64,000 bases of DNA from Pseudomonadota bacterium (GTDB taxonomy: Bacteria; Pseudomonadota; Gammaproteobacteria; Burkholderiales; Rhodocyclaceae), in NCBI GenBank assembly GCA_963205435.1, contig CAUJIV010000028.1:1-64000 (forward strand), written 5' to 3'. The notes under the pieces are model-generated. The model saw nothing but the letters and a program-made list of their open reading frames with translations. It did not search any database and had not been told where the DNA came from. Of the stretch, positions 43,729 through 52,710 are shown in pieces. Position 1 is the stretch's first letter, and every line of letters begins with the position of its first letter. Both the position numbers and the translations under genes were made by a program.

Positions 43729-45120
43729 GTCCGTCACGGCGGTGATCATCACGCTGGAGCCGACCGCCGGGTCGTAGCCGAGGCGCTGGCGCAGCAGCGG
43801 CACCGCCACGCCCACCATCGCCGCCAGGATCAGGTTGAGCGTCATCGCCGCCGTCATCACCAGGCCGAGCGGCACGCTGCGGTAGAGCCACCAGGCGACG
43901 AGGCCGAGCAGGCTGCCCCAGATCAGGCCGTTCACCATCGCCACGCCGATCTCCTTGCGCAGCAGCACGCGGGCGCTGTCCTGCTGCACCTGGCCGAGCG
44001 CCATGGCGCGCACGATCATGGTGATGGTCTGGTTGCCGGCATTGCCGCCGATGCCGGCGACGATGGGCATCAGCGCCGCCAGCGCCACCAGCTTCTCGAT
44101 CGAGCCCTCGAAGGCGCCGATGACGCGCGAGGCGATGAAGGCGGTGACGAGGTTGATCGCCAGCCACGACCAGCGGTTCCTCACCGAATCCCACACCGAG
44201 GCGAAGATGTCCTCGCTCTCGCGCAGGCCGGCGCGCGACAGCTGCTCGGTCTCGCTCGATTCGCGGATGTAGTCGACCACGGCGTTCACCGTGACGCGGC
44301 CGATCAGCCGCCCCTCGTGGTCCGCCACCGGCGCCGAGACGAGGTCGTAGCGCTCGAAGGCCTGCGCCGCCGTCTGCGCCTTGTCGTCGGCCTCGAGCGC
44401 GAGCGGCTCGGCCGCCATGATGTTGGACACCATCTCGTCGGGGTCGGTGACCAGCAGGAGGTTGAGCGGCAGCACCCCCTTCAGCCGCCCCTCGCGGTCG
44501 ACGACGAAGAGCTGGTCGGTGTGGTCGGGCAGCTCGTCGAAGCGACGCAGGTAGCGCAGCACGGTCTCGAGGGTGACGTCCTCGCGCACCGTCACCGCCT
44601 CGAAATCCATCAGCGCGCCGACCGAGTCCTCGTCGTAGGACATCGCCGCGCGCAACCGCTCGCGCTCCTCCATGGAGAGGGCGCGGAAGACGTCCTGCAT
44701 GACCTCGCCCGGCAGATCCGGCGCCAGGTCGGCGATCTCGTCGGTGTCGAGCTGGCCGGTGGCGGCGACCAGCTCGTGGGGATCCATCGCCTCGATGAGG
44801 CTCTCGCGCACCGCATCGGAGACCTCCAGCAGGATCTCGCCGTCGCGCCCGGCCTTGACCAGGTCCCAGACGAAGAGGCGCTCGTCAAGCGGCAGAGCCT
44901 CGAGGATGAAGGCGATGTCGGCCGGGTGCAGGCGGTCGAGCCTGGCGCGCAACTCGGCGATGTGCTGCTTGTGCAGGATCTCCTCGACCTCGTCGTGGCG
45001 CGGCATCTCCTGGCGGTGCACCAGCCCCTCGACGACGCGATGGCGCGCCAGCAGTTCCTGCACCTCGCGCAGTTCCTGCTGGACGTCCTCGCTCTGGCGG
45101 AGGTCTTCGGTGTCGGCCAT
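43678..45120 (-). CDS. mgtE: Magnesium transporter MgtE
   Basis: 480 aa; MgtE N-domain, two CBS domains, membrane motif PIVAGIGGNAGNQTITMIVRAMALGQV. Confidence 0.96.
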   Translation of the reverse strand: MADTEDLRQSEDVQQELREVQELLARHRVVEGLVHRQEMPRHDEVEEILHKQHIAELRARLDRLHPADIAFILEALPLDERLFVWDLVKAGRDGEILLEVSDAVRESLIEAMDPHELVAATGQLDTDEIADLAPDLPGEVMQDVFRALSMEERERLRAAMSYDEDSVGALMDFEAVTVREDVTLETVLRYLRRFDELPDHTDQLFVVDREGRLKGVLPLNLLLVTDPDEMVSNIMAAEPLALEADDKAQTAAQAFERYDLVSAPVADHEGRLIGRVTVNAVVDYIRESSETEQLSRAGLRESEDIFASVWDSVRNRWSWLAINLVTAFIASRVIGAFEGSIEKLVALAALMPIVAGIGGNAGNQTITMIVRAMALGQVQQDSARVLLRKEIGVAMVNGLIWGSLLGLVAWWLYRSVPLGLVMTAAMTLNLILAAMVGVAVPLLRQRLGYDPAVGSSVMITAVTDSGGFFIFLGLATLFLL

Positions 45121-45218
45121 GGTCGCGCAACGAAAGCAACGAAAGGGCGCCGCCGCGCCAGGGTCGGCGCGGCGAATGGCGGATTGTAAGGAATTTGAAC
45201 GCCGGAGGCGTCAAAAAG

Positions 45219-45908
45219 TTACGGGATTTCCGCCGCGCTCATGCGACCGAGGATGACCTGGCTGCGCGCGGCCAGGTAGGGCGAGTCGGGTAGGCGGCCG
45301 AAGCGCCGCGGATTGGGCAGCAGCACCGCCAGCCGCGCCGCCTGCTCGGCGGAGAGCCGCGCGGCGGGCACGCCGTAGTAATGGCGGGCGGCGGCCTCGG
45401 CGCCGAAGAGGCCGTCGCCCCATTCGACGACGTTGAGGTAGATCTCGAGGATGCGGCGCTTGTCGAGCACCGCTTCGAGCATCAGGGTGATCAGCGCCTC
45501 CTGCGCCTTGCGCCAGGGCGTCTTCGAGCCGGACAGGAACAGGTTCTTCGCCAGCTGCTGCGAGATGGTCGAGCCGCCGGCGACGATGCGGCCCTTCTTC
45601 TGGTTCTTCTCCAGCGCCTTCTGGATGCCCTCCCAGTCGAAGCCTTCGTGGGCGGAGAACCTGGCGTCCTCGGCGGCGACGACGGCGCGCTTCAGGTGGT
45701 TCGAGATGCGCTCATAGGGCACCCACTGCTTATTCAGTTCCGCCTTCGGGTCCTTCTCGCGCAATTCCTCGAGGCGCAGCGACATGAAGCTGGTGGTCGA
45801 GGGGTTGAAGTATTTCCACCAGACGACCCAGCCGAGGTACCAGCCCTGCCAGGCGAGCAGGCAGAGGACGAGGAGAGCCAGTCCGCGGCGCAGCCAGCGC
45901 CAGATCAT
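45219..45908 (-). CDS. mtgA: Monofunctional biosynthetic peptidoglycan transglycosylase
   Basis: 230 aa; AVVAAEDARFSAHEGFDWEGIQKAL, GGSTISQQLAKNLFLS, EIYLNVVEWGDGLFGAEAAARHYY. Confidence 0.96.
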   Translation of the reverse strand: MIWRWLRRGLALLVLCLLAWQGWYLGWVVWWKYFNPSTTSFMSLRLEELREKDPKAELNKQWVPYERISNHLKRAVVAAEDARFSAHEGFDWEGIQKALEKNQKKGRIVAGGSTISQQLAKNLFLSGSKTPWRKAQEALITLMLEAVLDKRRILEIYLNVVEWGDGLFGAEAAARHYYGVPAARLSAEQAARLAVLLPNPRRFGRLPDSPYLAARSQVILGRMSAAEIP

Positions 45909-45910
45909 TG

Positions 45911-46045
45911 AACCATCCCCCCGTCCCCCGCCCCACGGCCGGCTTTGCACAGCCGGCCGGCTCGTCCGGCGCGGAGCGGTGCTCCGCGAAACCCCGGCTT
46001 CGTCCCGCGGAAGGGGGTGACGGTCGTTCGCCGCTGCGCGGCTCC
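45911..46045. repeat. Diverged copy of the livM/livG repeat unit with inserted hairpin sequence
   Basis: accatccccccgtcccccgcc ... tcccgcggaagggggtgacggtcgttcgccgctgcgcggctc matches the 15201-15407 unit, interrupted by GCCGGCtttgcacaGCCGGC and GCGGAGCggtGCTCCGC hairpins. Confidence 0.65.
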
Positions 46046-46050
46046 ACGTG

Positions 46051-46872
46051 TCATGCGCCGCGCAGCTCGGCCAGCACCGGCGCGGTGGGCGGGCGCACGC
46101 CGCGCCAGAGCAGAAAGGATTCGGCCGCCTGCTCGACCAGCATGCCGAGGCCGTCGGCACGGCGGTCGGCGCCCTGCGAGCGCGCCGCGGAGAGAAAGGG
46201 CGTCTCGCCGCCGTACATCATGTCGTAGGCCAGGCTGCCGGGCGCGAACACGCCCGCCGGCAGTGGCGTCGCCTCGCCGGCCAGGCTGGCCGCGGTGGCG
46301 TTGATGACGAGATCGAAGGAGCGACCGGCGAGCCCGGCGAAGCCGCCCGACTCGAGGCAGCCGCCCGCGGCCCGCCCGGCGAACTCCTCGCCGAGAGCGC
46401 GCGCCTTGTCCGCCGTGCGATTGGCCAGGTGCAGCAGGGCCGGCCGCTGCTCGAGCAGGGGCAGCAGGGCGCCGCGCGCCGCTCCGCCGGCGCCGAGCAG
46501 CAGGATGCGCGTTCCGGCCAGCGACAGGCCGAGATTGCGCGTCAGGTCGGCGACCAGGCCGGCGCCATCGGTGTTGTCGCCGAAAATCCCCTCGCCGGAA
46601 AACGCCAGGGTATTGACGGCCTGCGCCGCCTCGGCGCGCGGCGAGCGGCGCTGCGCCAGGGCGAAGGCTTCCAGCTTGAAGGGCACGGTGACGTTCAGGC
46701 CGCGACCGCCGGCGGCGATGAAGGCGCGGACGGCGTCGGCGAAGCCGTCGCGCGGCGCCAGGATCGCCCCGTAACTCAGGTCCTGATTCGTCAGCCGGGC
46801 GAAGGCGGCGTGGATCCGCGGCGACTTCGAGTGCGCGACGGGGTTGCCGACAACGGCGTATCTGTCGGTCAC
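46051..46872 (-). CDS. aroE: Shikimate dehydrogenase
   Basis: DRYAVVGNPVAHSKSPRIHAAFARLTNQDLSYG, GLNVTVPFKLEAFALA, FGDNTDGAGLVADL. Confidence 0.96.
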   Translation of the reverse strand: MTDRYAVVGNPVAHSKSPRIHAAFARLTNQDLSYGAILAPRDGFADAVRAFIAAGGRGLNVTVPFKLEAFALAQRRSPRAEAAQAVNTLAFSGEGIFGDNTDGAGLVADLTRNLGLSLAGTRILLLGAGGAARGALLPLLEQRPALLHLANRTADKARALGEEFAGRAAGGCLESGGFAGLAGRSFDLVINATAASLAGEATPLPAGVFAPGSLAYDMMYGGETPFLSAARSQGADRRADGLGMLVEQAAESFLLWRGVRPPTAPVLAELRGA

Positions 46873-46924
46873 GGCAGGCTCGCCTCGCGGACCGCCGCAG
46901 CGCCGGATTCCGCGCCGCGCCGCC

Positions 46925-47851
46925 TCATTCCGCGGCCAGCCGGTCGGCGCGGGTGAACACCCAGGTGCGGGCGAAGGCGACGATGTCGGTCTGGCGCTTC
47001 AGCTCGGCGGAAAAGCTGCCGTAGGGCGCGGCCATGCGCACGATGCGCAGGGCCGCCTCGTCGAGGATCTTGTGGCCGGAGGAGCGCTGCACCTCGACGC
47101 GCTCGAGGCTGCCGTCGGCCTTGATCTCGACGTAGAGCAGCAGGTTGCCGTAGAGCCGGCCCTTGGCCGCCTCGGGATAGTTGAGGTTGCCGATGCGCTC
47201 GACCTTCTGCCGCCAGTCCTCGAGATACTGGGCGGCGGCATATTCCTCGGTGCGGGCGCCGATGAACTTCTTGCGCGGCCGCTTGTTGTATTCCTCGATC
47301 TGGCGCGCGATCTGCGCCTCCATGCGTGCGATGGCTAGCGCGCTCTGCGCCAGGTCGGCGCCGCGCACGCTGTCCTGCTCCGGCTGCTTCTCGCTCGGCT
47401 TCGCCTCGGCCTGCACTGCCTTGCTGCTCTTCGCCTGCGCCAGCAGCTTCTGCTGCTGTGCTTCCAGTTCCTGCACGCGGCGCTGCGCCGCCACCAGGCT
47501 GTCGCCAGGCTGCTCCTGGCGCGAGGGCGGCAGCGGCGTCCTGGCGCGCCGCTCCTCGTCGGTGTTGCCGCCGCCGTCGAGATTGGCCTGGGCGCGCGCC
47601 TGCGCCTTGTCGGGCTTTCTCGCGCTCTTGGCGTTGACCAGCACCACTTCCAGCGTCTCCTGCGTGGCGCGCGCCAGCCGGTCGGGCAGCTTGAAGTGGA
47701 TCGAGAGGACGACCGCGTGCGCGGCCAGCGAGACGACCAGCGCCAGCATGAAACCGTGGCGCTGGAGATCCAGGCGGGACAGCCGGCCCGTTCCGGCCGG
47801 CTCGGCGGCCGCGGCGGTTCGTGATGGCAGGGCGATGCCGCGCTCAGGCAT
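46925..47851 (-). CDS. TonB-like energy transducer protein
   Basis: 309 aa; N-terminal TM anchor, charged linker, C-terminal NLNYPEAAKGRLYGNLLLYVEIKADGSLERVEVQRSSGHKILDEAALRIVRMAAPY. Confidence 0.9.
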   Translation of the reverse strand: MPERGIALPSRTAAAAEPAGTGRLSRLDLQRHGFMLALVVSLAAHAVVLSIHFKLPDRLARATQETLEVVLVNAKSARKPDKAQARAQANLDGGGNTDEERRARTPLPPSRQEQPGDSLVAAQRRVQELEAQQQKLLAQAKSSKAVQAEAKPSEKQPEQDSVRGADLAQSALAIARMEAQIARQIEEYNKRPRKKFIGARTEEYAAAQYLEDWRQKVERIGNLNYPEAAKGRLYGNLLLYVEIKADGSLERVEVQRSSGHKILDEAALRIVRMAAPYGSFSAELKRQTDIVAFARTWVFTRADRLAAE

Positions 47852-47904
47852 GGCTGCCGATTCTACCCTACCCGGAAACGCCGGGGCCTGCCGGCCCCGG
47901 CGGA

Positions 47905-49803
47905 TCAGTCGGGAACAGGGCCCGGGCCTTCGGCGCCTGCATCGGCGGGAGCCGCGGCGAGCGTCTTCAGGTAGCGGCAGTCCGCCTCGGCCGTCAGCAG
48001 GTCGATGGCGGACAGCGCCACGGCGACCCGCGCCAGCGGCTCGAGCGCCGGCAGCGAGGGGCAGCGCAGGGTGAGCGGCAGGCGCTCGAGCCGCACCAAG
48101 CCCTCGCGCACCACCCGCGCCGTCGTCTCGGCGACGCCCTCCTGCAGCAGCCAGCGCAGGCACCAGTAGCGCTCCATGCCGCGCTGGAAGTCGGCGTAGG
48201 CGGCGTAGGTCAGCTCGAAATCGCGCATCGCCGCGAGCAGCGCCTCGGAGCGAGCGGTGAACGGCGGCGGCTCGCCGGACAGCTGCGCCAGCAGCTGCCA
48301 CTGGTTGATCAGGTCGACATGGCGCCGCAGCGGCGAGCTGGCCCACATGTAGCAGTCCACGCCGAGCCCCTCGTGCGAGAGGGCGGCGGTGGTCATGCGC
48401 ACCTTGCCGCCGTTCTGCGCGCGGTAGATGGCCGCCACCTGCGCCTCGGCCAGCTGCCTGCCCCAGCTGCTGTTGGCGAGGATCATCAGCTCGCTCACCA
48501 GCTTGTCGAGCGGCGAGCCGCGCGGGCGCTCGACGATGTCGATGCGGCCCTCCGGCGCGGACCAGTCGACATGGAAGCTGTACTCGGCATGCAGCGGATT
48601 TGCCGCCGGCTTGCCGCGCTCGGCCTCGAGCACGCCGGCGAATTCCCACAGCCGCACGAGTTCCTCGCGGCAAGGGAAGTCCGCCCCGCCTTCGGCCAAC
48701 GTCCGCTCGTTGAACAGCGGCTCGATGTCGTGATGGCGCAGGTTGGCCGCCACCGCCACGCACTCGGCGCGCGAATGGGCGCCGCGCACGGCGTAGTCGG
48801 CGCCGACATCGACGTAGAGCGACAGCGCCGGGCGCTCCTGGCCGGCGGCCAGCGTGAAGCCCTCGATCACCTCCTCGGGCAGCATGGTGATCTTGCGGCC
48901 GGGCAGGTAGACCGTCGACAGTCGCCGGCGGGCGATCGCCGCGAGGGCGGACTCGGGCCGGATGGCGAGGCCGGGGGCGGCGATGTGGATGCCGATGCGC
49001 CAGCCGCCGCCCTCGAGCGGCGTCACCGAGAAGGCGTCGTCGATCTCGGTCGTCTCCGCGTCATCGATGGAAAAGGCGCGCGCCTGCGCCAGGGGCAGGT
49101 CGCGCGGCGGCTCGGCCGGCGCGTAGTCGCCGAAGCCCGTGCCCTGCGGGAAAAACTCGAAGAGGAAGCGCTCGAGGTGGTAGTCGTGGCTGGAGGGCAG
49201 GGCGCCGCAGCGCTGCAGCAGGCGGGCGGCGGAAAGGCCGGTTTCCGCGCAGGCCTGCTCCAGCGCCTTCGTCTCGGGGCGGTTGCGGTCGGGCTTGTAG
49301 AGCAGCTGCCGCAGGATCGGCGCGAACTCCTCCGGCAGCGCGCCCTCCTTCAGCATGCCGGCCATGCGCTCGACGGCCAGCGCCTGCTGGCGCTTCTTCT
49401 CCAGGCCGGCCAGCGCCGCCTTGAGGATCTCCGGCGGCGCCTTGCGGAAGCGGCCCTTGCCCTTGCGGTGGAAGTAGACAGGCGCGGCGTGCAGCCGCAG
49501 CAGGATCGCCGCCGCCTCGGCCGGCTCGGCGACGCGGCCGTAGTACTCGCGCGCCAGCTCCTCGAAACCGAACTCGGCCTCGCCGCAAGCCTCCCAGAGG
49601 AAAGCCTCGTCGATGCCGGCCGACCCCGCCTGCGCCCGCTCGAGCAGCTCGCCCGGCGCAGGCGCCGCGAAGCGCAGCAGCACGCTGGCCGCCTTCACCT
49701 TGACGCGGCGGCCGCTGGCGGTCTCGACCTGCAGCGAAGTCGCGTTGTCGGCGAGCACGGCGCCGGCCTTGAAGGCGCCGTCCTCTTCGAACAGGACGTT
49801 CAT
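47905..49803 (-). CDS. RNB-domain exoribonuclease (RNase II family)
   Basis: 633 aa; AFSIDDAETTEIDDAFSV, GWRIGIHIAAPGLAI, STVYLPGRKITMLPEEVI. Confidence 0.93.
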   Translation of the reverse strand: MNVLFEEDGAFKAGAVLADNATSLQVETASGRRVKVKAASVLLRFAAPAPGELLERAQAGSAGIDEAFLWEACGEAEFGFEELAREYYGRVAEPAEAAAILLRLHAAPVYFHRKGKGRFRKAPPEILKAALAGLEKKRQQALAVERMAGMLKEGALPEEFAPILRQLLYKPDRNRPETKALEQACAETGLSAARLLQRCGALPSSHDYHLERFLFEFFPQGTGFGDYAPAEPPRDLPLAQARAFSIDDAETTEIDDAFSVTPLEGGGWRIGIHIAAPGLAIRPESALAAIARRRLSTVYLPGRKITMLPEEVIEGFTLAAGQERPALSLYVDVGADYAVRGAHSRAECVAVAANLRHHDIEPLFNERTLAEGGADFPCREELVRLWEFAGVLEAERGKPAANPLHAEYSFHVDWSAPEGRIDIVERPRGSPLDKLVSELMILANSSWGRQLAEAQVAAIYRAQNGGKVRMTTAALSHEGLGVDCYMWASSPLRRHVDLINQWQLLAQLSGEPPPFTARSEALLAAMRDFELTYAAYADFQRGMERYWCLRWLLQEGVAETTARVVREGLVRLERLPLTLRCPSLPALEPLARVAVALSAIDLLTAEADCRYLKTLAAAPADAGAEGPGPVPD

Positions 49804-49835
49804 GGGAAGGAGGGAGGGGAGGAAGCCGCCGGCGA

Positions 49836-50726
49836 TTATAAACGACGCGCCACGGCGAGCAGCACCTCGTTGCGCATGGCGTAGCCCGTCTCCTCGCGCC
49901 AGGGCGCCAGTTCCGGCGCCAGCTCCGTTTCCAGCCGCGCCAGCGTCTCCTGCGGCAGGCGCGCCAGCCCCTGGGCGGCGCCGCCGGCGAGGTCGCGAAA
50001 GGTCTGCCAGTAGTCGAGCGGCGCGGCGAAGGCGCAATCGAGGGAATGGGCGGCGATCGAGTCGACCTCGAGGCCGGCGCCGGCGAGCGCGCGCCGCAGC
50101 GTCTCGCGCTCGCCGAAGCGGAAGGGCGACAGGCGCTCGACCTTCGGCGGTGGCAGGACGCGGCGGATGCCGCGCAGGGCGCAGGCCACCAGCGGCACGC
50201 GCGCCTCCGCGCCCCACACCGAGAAGACGGCCTGCCCGCCCGGCTTCAGCACGCGGCGCATCTCGGCCAGCGCGCGCGCGGCGTCGGGAAAGAACATCAG
50301 GCCGAGGCCGCACAGCAGTCGGTCGAAGGCGGCATCGGCGAAGGCCAGCCGCTCCGCGTCGGCGGCGGCGAACAGCAGGCGCCCGTCGCCGCCGGCGCGC
50401 CGGCGGCCTTCCGCCAGCGCCCCCTCGGCGATGTCGCTCGCCACCACCAGCCCTGCCGTCATGCGGCGGGCGGCGGCGCCGGCCAGCACCCCCGGCCCGC
50501 TGGCCAGGTCGAGCACGCGCTGGCCGTCTTGCAGCGCGGCCGCGTCGAGCAGCGCCGCATGCAGCGCGGTGCGCGCCGCCGCGCTCTCGGCGTAGCGCGC
50601 GGCGATCAGGTTGTAGCCGGCGCGCTCCTCCCGCTTGTGGCGGCGCGGATCGAAATTCGCCGGGAGGACCGCGGCGTCCTTCGGGCGACCGCCGCTTGCC
50701 GGCGCATCAGGATCGTCGGCCTTCAT
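49836..50726 (-). CDS. Class I SAM-dependent methyltransferase
   Basis: 297 aa; QRVLDLASGPGVLAGAAARRM, FDRLLCGLGLMFFPDAARALAEMRRVLKPGGQAVFSVWG. Confidence 0.9.
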   Translation of the reverse strand: MKADDPDAPASGGRPKDAAVLPANFDPRRHKREERAGYNLIAARYAESAAARTALHAALLDAAALQDGQRVLDLASGPGVLAGAAARRMTAGLVVASDIAEGALAEGRRRAGGDGRLLFAAADAERLAFADAAFDRLLCGLGLMFFPDAARALAEMRRVLKPGGQAVFSVWGAEARVPLVACALRGIRRVLPPPKVERLSPFRFGERETLRRALAGAGLEVDSIAAHSLDCAFAAPLDYWQTFRDLAGGAAQGLARLPQETLARLETELAPELAPWREETGYAMRNEVLLAVARRL

Positions 50727-51292
50727 CGGCCGAGCCCGGCGAAATCGATGATCAGGTCGAGATGGTCGTCCCAGCGCGTGAAGCTGTGGTCGCCCCCTTC
50801 CAGCACCACTTGCCGCGCGCCGGCGTATTTCGCCACCGCCTGGCGGTAGTCGAGCACCTCGTCGCCGGTTTCGGCCAGCAGCAAGAAATCCTGCGGCCGC
50901 GACAGGCGTGGCACCTCGAGCGCGCGCAGCTCCCCGATGTATTCCGGCCGGAACTCGAAGGTCTCTCCGCTGTAGAGATTGGTCTGCGGGCCGACGAACT
51001 CGGCAAGGGAGAGGTGCGCCACCACGGCCGGGTTCACCACCACCGCCCGCAAGCCGTGCTTCTCGGCCAGCCAGGTGGCGTAATGGCCGCCGAGCGAGCT
51101 GCCCACCAGGGTCGCCGGCGCCGCGGCGGCGGCGATCTGCCGCTCGGCCAGGCGGACGGCCTCGCGCGGCGAGGGCGGCAGCTGCTCGCACCAGAACGCT
51201 TGGCCGAGGCCGCGCGCCGCCATGCGTGCCCGCAGCCGCTGCGCCTTGCTCGACTTGGGCGACGAGCGGAAACCGTGCAGGTAAACGATCAT
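50723..51292 (-). CDS. YqiA/YcfP-type alpha/beta-hydrolase (esterase)
   Basis: 189 aa; MIVYLHGFRSSPKSSKAQRL, VGSSLGGHYATWLAEKHGLRAVVVNPAV. Confidence 0.9.
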   Translation of the reverse strand: MIVYLHGFRSSPKSSKAQRLRARMAARGLGQAFWCEQLPPSPREAVRLAERQIAAAAAPATLVGSSLGGHYATWLAEKHGLRAVVVNPAVVAHLSLAEFVGPQTNLYSGETFEFRPEYIGELRALEVPRLSRPQDFLLLAETGDEVLDYRQAVAKYAGARQVVLEGGDHSFTRWDDHLDLIIDFAGLGR

Positions 51293-51608
51293 GCCAGCGG
51301 TGGAGGATTCTTGCGCACGGCCGCAATCATGCCACCAGAACCCGCCCTTCGTGCGCACGGCGAACCGGACGCTCTCGCCAATGCGCGCTTCTCCGACGTG
51401 CTGGAGCCGCAGTTCTGTTACCTGGTCGATTCGGTCAAGGTCGAGCCGTTGCGGGAATGAGGGGGCGGAAGCCCATCGTGGATGGCCGAAGTCCCCACAT
51501 TCCCGGCGGGCTTTTGCAGGTTTTCGTGCGGCGGCCTAGAATCGCGTGTCCTGCCACCCGCGAGCGACGCGCAGCCGCCGGCGCCCGCCGCACGCCAACC
51601 ACACGCTC

Positions 51609-52700
51609 ATGGGCATGAAAAAAAGCTCCCTGCTCCTCCTCCTCATCCTTGCCCTGGTCCTCGGCGGCATCTTCGGCGGCAAGGCCTGGCTGGATCGCCG
51701 CGCCGCCGCGGCCGCCGCCAGCCAGGGCTGGCCGGCCGCGACGGTGGCCACCGCCGTGGCCCAGGAGGCGCGCTGGGACGCGCGCATGCAGGCGGTCGGC
51801 ACCCTGCGCGCGCTGGAGGGCACGCAGATCACGGCGCAGATCGCCGGCAACGTCGTCACGATCGGCTTCGAGTCGGGCCGCGCCGTGAAGAAAGGCGAGC
51901 TGCTGGTGCAGCTCGACGACTCCACCCAGCAGGCGCAGCTGCGCAGCGACGAGGCGCAGCTGCAGCAGGCGCGCCTCGACCTCGAGCGCATGGAAAAGCT
52001 CTTCGCCAGCCGCGCCGTCAGCCAGCGCGAGCTGCAGGACGCGCAGATGCGCCACAGCGTGGCGGCGGCGGCGGTCGACAGCGATCGCGCCACGCTGGCC
52101 AAGCTGCGCATCACGGCGCCCTTCGGCGGCGCGCTCGGCATCCGCCAGGTGAGCGTCGGCCAGTACGTCTCGCCGGGCACCGCTATCGTCGACCTGCAGC
52201 GCTGGAAGCCGCTGCTGCTCGACTTCACGCTGCCGCAGAACCTGCTGAGCCAGCTGCGGGTGGGGCAGGAGGTGGCCTTTCGCGTCGACGCCTTCCCCGG
52301 CAGCAGCTTCGCCGGCAAGGTGAGCGCGCTCGGCGCGCAGATCGACCCGGACACGCGCAACGTGCCGGTGCAGGCGCGGCTCGACAACGCCGACGAGCGC
52401 CTGCGCCCCGGCCTCTTCGGCCACGTCAGCCTCGGGCTGGGCGAGGCGACCAGCGGCGTCGCCGTGCCGCAGACGGCGATCAGCTACAGCACCTTCGGCG
52501 ACACCGTCTTCGTCGTGCAGGAGGCGGCCGACGGCGGGCGCAGCGTGCAGGCGCGGGTGGTCCATGTGCTGGCCGAGCGCGACGGCGAGGTGCTGCTCGA
52601 CGCGAAGCAGCTCGCCGCCGGCAGCGAGGTCGTCACCGCCGGCCAGAACAAGCTGCGCGACGGCGCCGCCGTCAAGGTGGACAACAGCGTCAGGCCCTGA
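51609..52700 (+). CDS. RND efflux periplasmic adaptor (membrane fusion) protein
   Basis: GTLRALEGTQITAQIAGNVVTIGFESGRAVKKGELLVQLDDSTQQAQL, ITAPFGGALGIRQVSVGQYVSPGTAIVDLQ. Confidence 0.94.
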   Translation: MGMKKSSLLLLLILALVLGGIFGGKAWLDRRAAAAAASQGWPAATVATAVAQEARWDARMQAVGTLRALEGTQITAQIAGNVVTIGFESGRAVKKGELLVQLDDSTQQAQLRSDEAQLQQARLDLERMEKLFASRAVSQRELQDAQMRHSVAAAAVDSDRATLAKLRITAPFGGALGIRQVSVGQYVSPGTAIVDLQRWKPLLLDFTLPQNLLSQLRVGQEVAFRVDAFPGSSFAGKVSALGAQIDPDTRNVPVQARLDNADERLRPGLFGHVSLGLGEATSGVAVPQTAISYSTFGDTVFVVQEAADGGRSVQARVVHVLAERDGEVLLDAKQLAAGSEVVTAGQNKLRDGAAVKVDNSVRP

Positions 52701-52710
52701 GCGCCGCGCC

